From assembly GCA_040509055.1 (NCBI GenBank), contig JBEVLT010000325.1, positions 1-12,034 of the forward strand: DNA of 12,034 nt, in the 5' to 3' direction. The notes under the pieces were generated by a model that saw nothing but the letters and a program-made list of their open reading frames with translations, was not told the origin of the DNA and searched no databases. The DNA is from JAJKIP01 sp040509055. GTDB lineage: Bacteria > Bacteroidota > Bacteroidia > Chitinophagales > Chitinophagaceae. Within the stretch, counting starts at the first letter, position 1, and each line of letters starts with the position of its first letter. The translations under genes and the position numbers were made by a program. Positions 8,170 through 12,034 of the stretch are shown here, piece by piece.

Positions 8170-10461
8170 GTGAGATTTGTTATCCTGCTACCGGCATTGC
8201 TGGCCGGCCTTTGCATCACGGCCCAGCAGCCCCTGCCGCCCATCGGGCTGTGGAGGGAGCACCTGCCCTATACCAGCGCGATCGACGTAGCGGCCGGGAA
8301 TGGCAAATTATTCTGCGCCACACCCTACAGCCTGTTCACCGTCAGCCGCGAAGACAATAGCATCGAGCGATGGAGCCGCATTACCGGCCTAAGTGAAACA
8401 GGTATCTCGGCCATCGGTTACGATGCCGCCGGCGATAAGCTTTTCATCGCCTACCGCAGCAGCAATATCGATATCATCCATCGCAGCGATATCATCAATC
8501 TGCCGGATGTAAAACGCGACAATATTGCCGGCGATAAAACGATCTATGCCGTATACCCGCTGCAAAAGGACTTTTACCTCTCTACCGGGCTCGGCATTAT
8601 CGTGATCAACGGGGAGCGATACGAAGTAAAAGACACCTGGTTTATCGGCAGCGGCGGCAGCCAGGTAAAAGTGAACGGCCTCACCAGCGACGGCAGCTTT
8701 TTCTATGCCGCCACCGAACAGGGATTGAAAAAAGCTGCCCTGACCGCAAGCCTCGCCGACCCGGCCAGCTGGGTGCAGGTGAGCGGGAGCGCCGGGCTCC
8801 CCGCCGGCAGCTGCCGCAATGTGCTGACCGCGCAGGGCAGGGTCATCGCACTGGTGCACGACAGCCTGTTCGTGCAGAACGGCAGCAGCTGGAGCCTGTT
8901 TTATGAAGATGGATGGCCCGTGATCAGCACGGCAGTGTCGGAAAACAAGATCACCATCTGCCAGCGAAGGCCGTCCGGCGAAAGCAGGGTGGTCATCCTG
9001 AATGCGGATGGTACGGTCAGCAGGATACTGGCCCAGCCCGGCATCATTGCTTTTCCACGCAAGGCCATCACGGAACAAACGGGTACCTGGATCGCCGATT
9101 CACTGAAGGGATTGGTATATCATACCGGCTCTGCATATGAACCGATAAGGCCCAACTCGCCGGATGGCATTGCCAGTGGTGAGCTGACCGTGTACAATGA
9201 TGTATTCTACGCGGCGGCAGGCGAAGTGGATGACAACTGGAACCCGCGCTTCAACACAAACGGGGTATACCGGCTGAAAGAAGGGGTATGGACGAATATC
9301 AACCGCAATTATTTTTCAAAGCTGGATACGGTACCGGATTGCATCACGCTGGCCATCGATCCTGCCGACGAGGCGGCCTGGGTGGGCTCGTTCGGCGGCG
9401 GTTTGCTGCGTATCGGGGCGGGCCTGTCGCTGGACATCATCAAGCAGGGTGTGCTGGCGCCGGCTGCAGGCAATCCCGGCAGCTACCGGGTGGCCGGGCT
9501 GGCGTTTGACCAGAACCGTTCATTATGGGTATCCAATTACGGCGCACCGCAGCCCCTGCTGGCCCGCAAGAGTGACGGCGCCTGGCTGAAGTTTTCAGTG
9601 CCCTTTTTTCTGTCCGAAAACCAGCTGACACAGATCATTGTCGACGACAATAATTTCAAATGGATCGTGGCCGCCAAAGGCGGCGGGGTGATCGTTTACG
9701 ATGCCGGCGCCTCCCTGGAAAACACGGGCGACGACCGGTGGAAGCTGTTCACCACGGGCGCCGGCAACGGCAACCTGCCCGGCGAACCTTTGTGCCTTGC
9801 AAAGGATAAGAGCGGTTTTATCTGGGTAGGTACCCGCAACGGCATCGGCGTGATCCAGTGCCCCGGCGAAATATTTACAGCCGGTGGCTGCGAAGCGATA
9901 TGGCCGGTGGTGGAAGCAGGGAATTTTGCCGGCTACCTTTTTAATGGCGAGCAGGTACGCAGCATAGCCGTAGATGGCGCCGACCGGAAATGGGTGGCCA
10001 CGGCAAACGGCGTATGGCTCACCGGGGCCACGGGGCAGGAAGTTATTTACCGGTTTACGGAAGACAACAGCCCCCTGCTGAGCAACGACGTAAAAAAAAT
10101 AACCGTGAACGGAAAGACCGGCGAAGTGTTTTTTGCCACGGCCAAAGGCATCTGCTCTTTCCGGAGCACGGCCACCGAAGGTGGCGGCACCAGCCAGGAT
10201 ATACTGGTATTTCCCAACCCGGTGCCGCCCGGCTATACCGGCAGCATCGCCATCCGCGGCGTGGTGAACAATGCTATCGTAAAGATCACCGAACCCGGCG
10301 GCAGGCTGGTGTACCAAACAAGGGCCCTGGGCGGCCAGGCCGTGTGGGACGGCAGGGACTATAGGGGCCGCCGAATCTCCAGCGGCGTGTACCTGGTGCT
10401 GATCAGCGACGAAGAGCGGGCGGAAAAGGCAGCCGGGAAAATTGTTTTCATCAGCAAATAA
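8170..10461 (+). CDS. porZ: Type IX secretion system attachment-complex protein PorZ
   Basis: PorZ is a surface component of the T9SS attachment complex (with PorU, PorV and PorQ). In Porphyromonas gingivalis it delivers anionic LPS for linkage to secreted cargo. The protein has 763 residues, close to the P. gingivalis length. Residues 1-18 are a signal peptide (FVILLPALLAGLCITA, then QQPLPP). The body is a run of short beta-propeller blades: GKLFCATPYSLF, AWVGSFGGGLLRI near 402, FIWVGTRNGIGVI near 547 and KWVATANGVWL near 605. These resemble the Reg_prop repeats of two-component sensors. From about residue 678 there is a type A sorting-like C-terminal domain: VFPNPVPPG, VWDGRDYRGR, SSGVYLVLI and the end KIVFISK. 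The start is GTG, because an in-frame TGA lies at 8164-8166 and any later start would destroy the signal peptide. The recO gene follows with almost no gap. A different propeller protein with a T9SS tail is the main alternative. Confidence 0.87.
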   Translation: MRFVILLPALLAGLCITAQQPLPPIGLWREHLPYTSAIDVAAGNGKLFCATPYSLFTVSREDNSIERWSRITGLSETGISAIGYDAAGDKLFIAYRSSNIDIIHRSDIINLPDVKRDNIAGDKTIYAVYPLQKDFYLSTGLGIIVINGERYEVKDTWFIGSGGSQVKVNGLTSDGSFFYAATEQGLKKAALTASLADPASWVQVSGSAGLPAGSCRNVLTAQGRVIALVHDSLFVQNGSSWSLFYEDGWPVISTAVSENKITICQRRPSGESRVVILNADGTVSRILAQPGIIAFPRKAITEQTGTWIADSLKGLVYHTGSAYEPIRPNSPDGIASGELTVYNDVFYAAAGEVDDNWNPRFNTNGVYRLKEGVWTNINRNYFSKLDTVPDCITLAIDPADEAAWVGSFGGGLLRIGAGLSLDIIKQGVLAPAAGNPGSYRVAGLAFDQNRSLWVSNYGAPQPLLARKSDGAWLKFSVPFFLSENQLTQIIVDDNNFKWIVAAKGGGVIVYDAGASLENTGDDRWKLFTTGAGNGNLPGEPLCLAKDKSGFIWVGTRNGIGVIQCPGEIFTAGGCEAIWPVVEAGNFAGYLFNGEQVRSIAVDGADRKWVATANGVWLTGATGQEVIYRFTEDNSPLLSNDVKKITVNGKTGEVFFATAKGICSFRSTATEGGGTSQDILVFPNPVPPGYTGSIAIRGVVNNAIVKITEPGGRLVYQTRALGGQAVWDGRDYRGRRISSGVYLVLISDEERAEKAAGKIVFISK

Positions 10462-10475
10462 TGACCGGGAGGTGA
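10461..10475 (+). promoter_or_regulatory. porZ-recO junction: mini-ORF and SD-like sequence overlapping the recO start
   Basis: The porZ stop TAA (10459-10461) shares its last A with an ATG that opens a four-codon ORF, ATG ACC GGG AGG TGA. That TGA overlaps the recO GTG (10472-10474). The octamer GGAGGTGA (10468-10475) is fully complementary to the usual 16S anti-SD core but covers the start codon instead of lying 5-9 bases before it. This could support re-initiation by ribosomes finishing porZ, or be chance. Confidence 0.35.
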
Positions 10476-11215
10476 GTAAAACATTTTCGACCAAAGGCAT
10501 CGTGCTGCGCACCGTAAAATACGGGGAAACAAGCGTGATCGTCTCCATCTTTACCGAACTGTTCGGCATACAATCCTACCTGGTAAACGGGGTGAGGGCG
10601 TCTTCCAAAAAAGGAAGCGGCAAGGCCAACCTGTTTCAGCCCACCGCCCTGCTGGACCTGGAAGTGTACCACAACGAACTGAAGCAATTGCAGCGGATAA
10701 AAGAATTCCGATGGGCCTGCCTGTACCATCACCTGCTATCCGATGTGCGGAAAAATGCCGTAGCCCTGTTCATGGTAGAGCTGCTGGCCAAATGCCTGAA
10801 GCAGCCCGAGGCCAATCCCGACCTGTTTCATTTTGCAGAAGATGCTTTTGTACACCTGGACGAAAGTCCGGATACCGTCACGGCCAATTTTCCCCTGTTT
10901 TTCGCCCTGCACCTTCCCGTTTTTTTCGGGTTTCGCATCCACGACAGCTTTTCGGAAAAGAACGTTTTTCTCGATCTGCAGGAAGGCCGCTTTACCAACA
11001 CAATGCCGCCGCATCCCCATTTCCTCGACGACCAGTATGCAGAAACCACGGCCCGGCTGTTGCGGGCCATGCAGCCCCGCGAACTAACAGACATCAGGCT
11101 GCACCGTGATTTTCGCAGGCACCTGCTCCATGCCTATGAAAAATATTACGCCCTGCATATACAGGATTTCGGCATCCTGCGCACGCTACCCGTACTGCGG
11201 GAAATACTGAGCTGA
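10472..11215 (+). CDS. recO: DNA repair protein RecO
   Basis: RecO works with RecR (and RecF) to load RecA onto SSB-coated single-stranded DNA during gap repair and recombination. The 247-residue protein begins with the family OB-fold signature STKGIVLRTVKYGETSVIV, then LFGIQSYLVNGVR, followed by the helical C-terminal domain (FRWACLYHHLLSDVRKNAVALFMVELL). The zinc-finger cysteines of many RecO proteins are absent: the matching region, FGFRIHDSFSEKNVFLDLQEGRF, has no Cys. The C-terminus has the helix RRHLLHAYEKYYALHIQ. I chose the GTG at 10472, which puts the KG of the signature at residues 8-9. A TTG at 10442 would overlap porZ and add an atypical ten residues. The GTG sits inside GGAGGTGA, and the porZ stop overlaps an ATG at 10461. 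Translation coupled to porZ is plausible. Confidence 0.92.
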   Translation: MSKTFSTKGIVLRTVKYGETSVIVSIFTELFGIQSYLVNGVRASSKKGSGKANLFQPTALLDLEVYHNELKQLQRIKEFRWACLYHHLLSDVRKNAVALFMVELLAKCLKQPEANPDLFHFAEDAFVHLDESPDTVTANFPLFFALHLPVFFGFRIHDSFSEKNVFLDLQEGRFTNTMPPHPHFLDDQYAETTARLLRAMQPRELTDIRLHRDFRRHLLHAYEKYYALHIQDFGILRTLPVLREILS

Positions 11216-11222
11216 CCGGCCC

Positions 11223-12034
11223 TTATAAAAGCCGCTGTGCCGAAGCCAGGTCGGTGCTGCTGAGCACCACACCCGGTTGTTTCCCTCGGTCAAAACTACC
11301 CAGCGCCGCATCCAGCTGCAGAGCCCGCGCACCGTTCAGCGTGGCCCAGCCAAACAACTGGTCGTCGGTGACCGAAGGAATATGCCGGCGGATAGCCTGC
11401 ATCTCGGCAAGAATGCTCAACTGGTGGTTCGAAGCCAGGCTATCCGTGCCCAGTACCATCCTTTGCTTTTCCTGTACCAGCATGGCCATGTCAGGCAAAT
11501 GGCCCGTTATATAAAGATTGGCGTTGGGACACAGGCACCACCAGGTATCAATGCCCGTCTCCCTGGCAAACCGCACATCTTCGCGGGTAGTATACACGTT
11601 GTGCACGAGAAGGAGCGATTGCTCCGGCAGGAAGCCGGGCAGGTAGGTTTGCAGGCTGCTTTTGCCCGACGGTCGGAAAAAGGAAATATCCATTCCCAGC
11701 ATTTCGTACAATCGCAGGAACTCTCCCCCGCCCTGCATAAACAGCTCGTTCTCGGACAGGCTTTCCTGGTTGTGTATCGTCAGCAGCCGGTTGCCGGGAA
11801 ACCGGATGATCTGCTCCCACAGCGCCGCAGAAACAGAATACGGTGCATGAGGGACGATGGAGTTGGCACCGGGACAATATTCTTCGTACTGGTTAAAAAG
11901 CGCTACGGACCGCCGGAACCGCTCTTCGGCCACGGCAGGTACAAAACCGCTTGCCTCTACGAAATTGTGGTAACGCATGCGCCCTTCCGCTTTCTGCGGC
12001 AGTGTAAGCGCATTGTTGCAGATATCGCCTGCCG
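11223..12034 (-). CDS. Amidohydrolase family protein, ATZ/TRZ-MtaD type (5' end outside window)
   Basis: The C-terminal 269 residues are visible; the frame stays open through the right edge, reading AGDICNNALTLPQKAEGR before the first internal Met. Members are metal-dependent TIM-barrel hydrolases that deaminate or dechlorinate purines, pyrimidines and related ring compounds. By comparison with the 5-methylthioadenosine/SAH deaminase TM0936, the visible active-site motifs are PHAPYSVS (substrate His), TIHNQES (metal-binding His and catalytic Glu three residues on), LVHN (catalytic His) and GTDSLASN (metal-binding Asp). The N-terminal HxH metal pair would lie beyond the window. All visible residues are intact, so the enzyme is likely active. 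It could be an MTA/SAH deaminase, aminofutalosine deaminase, guanine or cytosine deaminase-like enzyme; the sequence seen does not decide. Its stop TAA lies 7 bases from the convergent recO stop. Confidence 0.88.
   Translation of the reverse strand, partial: AGDICNNALTLPQKAEGRMRYHNFVEASGFVPAVAEERFRRSVALFNQYEEYCPGANSIVPHAPYSVSAALWEQIIRFPGNRLLTIHNQESLSENELFMQGGGEFLRLYEMLGMDISFFRPSGKSSLQTYLPGFLPEQSLLLVHNVYTTREDVRFARETGIDTWWCLCPNANLYITGHLPDMAMLVQEKQRMVLGTDSLASNHQLSILAEMQAIRRHIPSVTDDQLFGWATLNGARALQLDAALGSFDRGKQPGVVLSSTDLASAQRLL

Noticed and set aside
8480..8515. Short direct repeat GATATCATC within porZ
   Set aside because: It encodes two similar DII turns in the propeller and is explained by the protein sequence; two copies are not a repeat array.
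8389..9078. 229-codon minus-strand open frame opposite porZ
   Set aside because: It is low-complexity Ala/Gly/Asp/His text typical of the complement of a GC-rich gene; porZ is the better explanation.
9595..10569. 324-codon minus-strand open frame opposite porZ and the recO start
   Set aside because: It spans the junction of two real plus-strand genes, has no signal, domain or family resemblance, and is a shadow frame.

Overview
The window looks like ordinary chromosomal DNA from a Bacteroidota bacterium, most likely of the Chitinophaga type. The pointers are a SusC/SusD outer-membrane pair, a PorZ-type protein of the type IX secretion system (T9SS) with a C-terminal sorting-like domain, an RND/MMPL exporter and a RecO that lacks zinc-finger cysteines. 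There are almost no Shine-Dalgarno sequences, and one TAnnTTTG-type promoter element is present. The lineage is inferred from protein style, not from a marker RNA. I see no rRNA, tRNA, CRISPR array, insertion sequence or phage gene.

Layout. Bases 1-23 hold one arm of a strong GC hairpin cut by the window edge, probably a terminator. Bases 49-5469 (minus strand) are a tight three-gene operon, read right to left: susC-like TonB-dependent receptor, susD-like lipoprotein and a smaller two-domain lipoprotein. Gaps are 26 and 37 bases. Its leader (5470-5656) has an 18-base inverted repeat that would fold as a short 5'-UTR stem-loop. Bases 5657-7999 (minus) encode a 780-residue MMPL/RND membrane protein. 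A 170-base divergent spacer follows. Bases 8170-11215 (plus) carry porZ and recO, almost abutting. Bases 11223-12034 (minus) are the C-terminal part of an amidohydrolase of the ATZ/TRZ-MtaD type; its N-terminus lies beyond the right edge. It converges on recO with only 7 bases between the stops.

How the parts work together. SusC, SusD and the third lipoprotein should form one outer-membrane uptake unit for a polymer or oligomer. The substrate cannot be told, because no enzyme or regulator lies beside it in the window. PorZ belongs to the cell-surface attachment complex of the T9SS. The porZ-recO pairing is one I recall from other Bacteroidota and appears to be genomic linkage rather than shared function. 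The MMPL protein probably moves a lipid or hydrophobic compound.

I did not find a convincing undescribed system. The points most worth a second look are the initiation signals (a perfect -7 motif 4 bases before the porZ GTG, and the recO GTG embedded in a full anti-SD complement), the asymmetric transmembrane Asp pattern in the exporter, and the unassigned substrates of the SusCD unit and the amidohydrolase.
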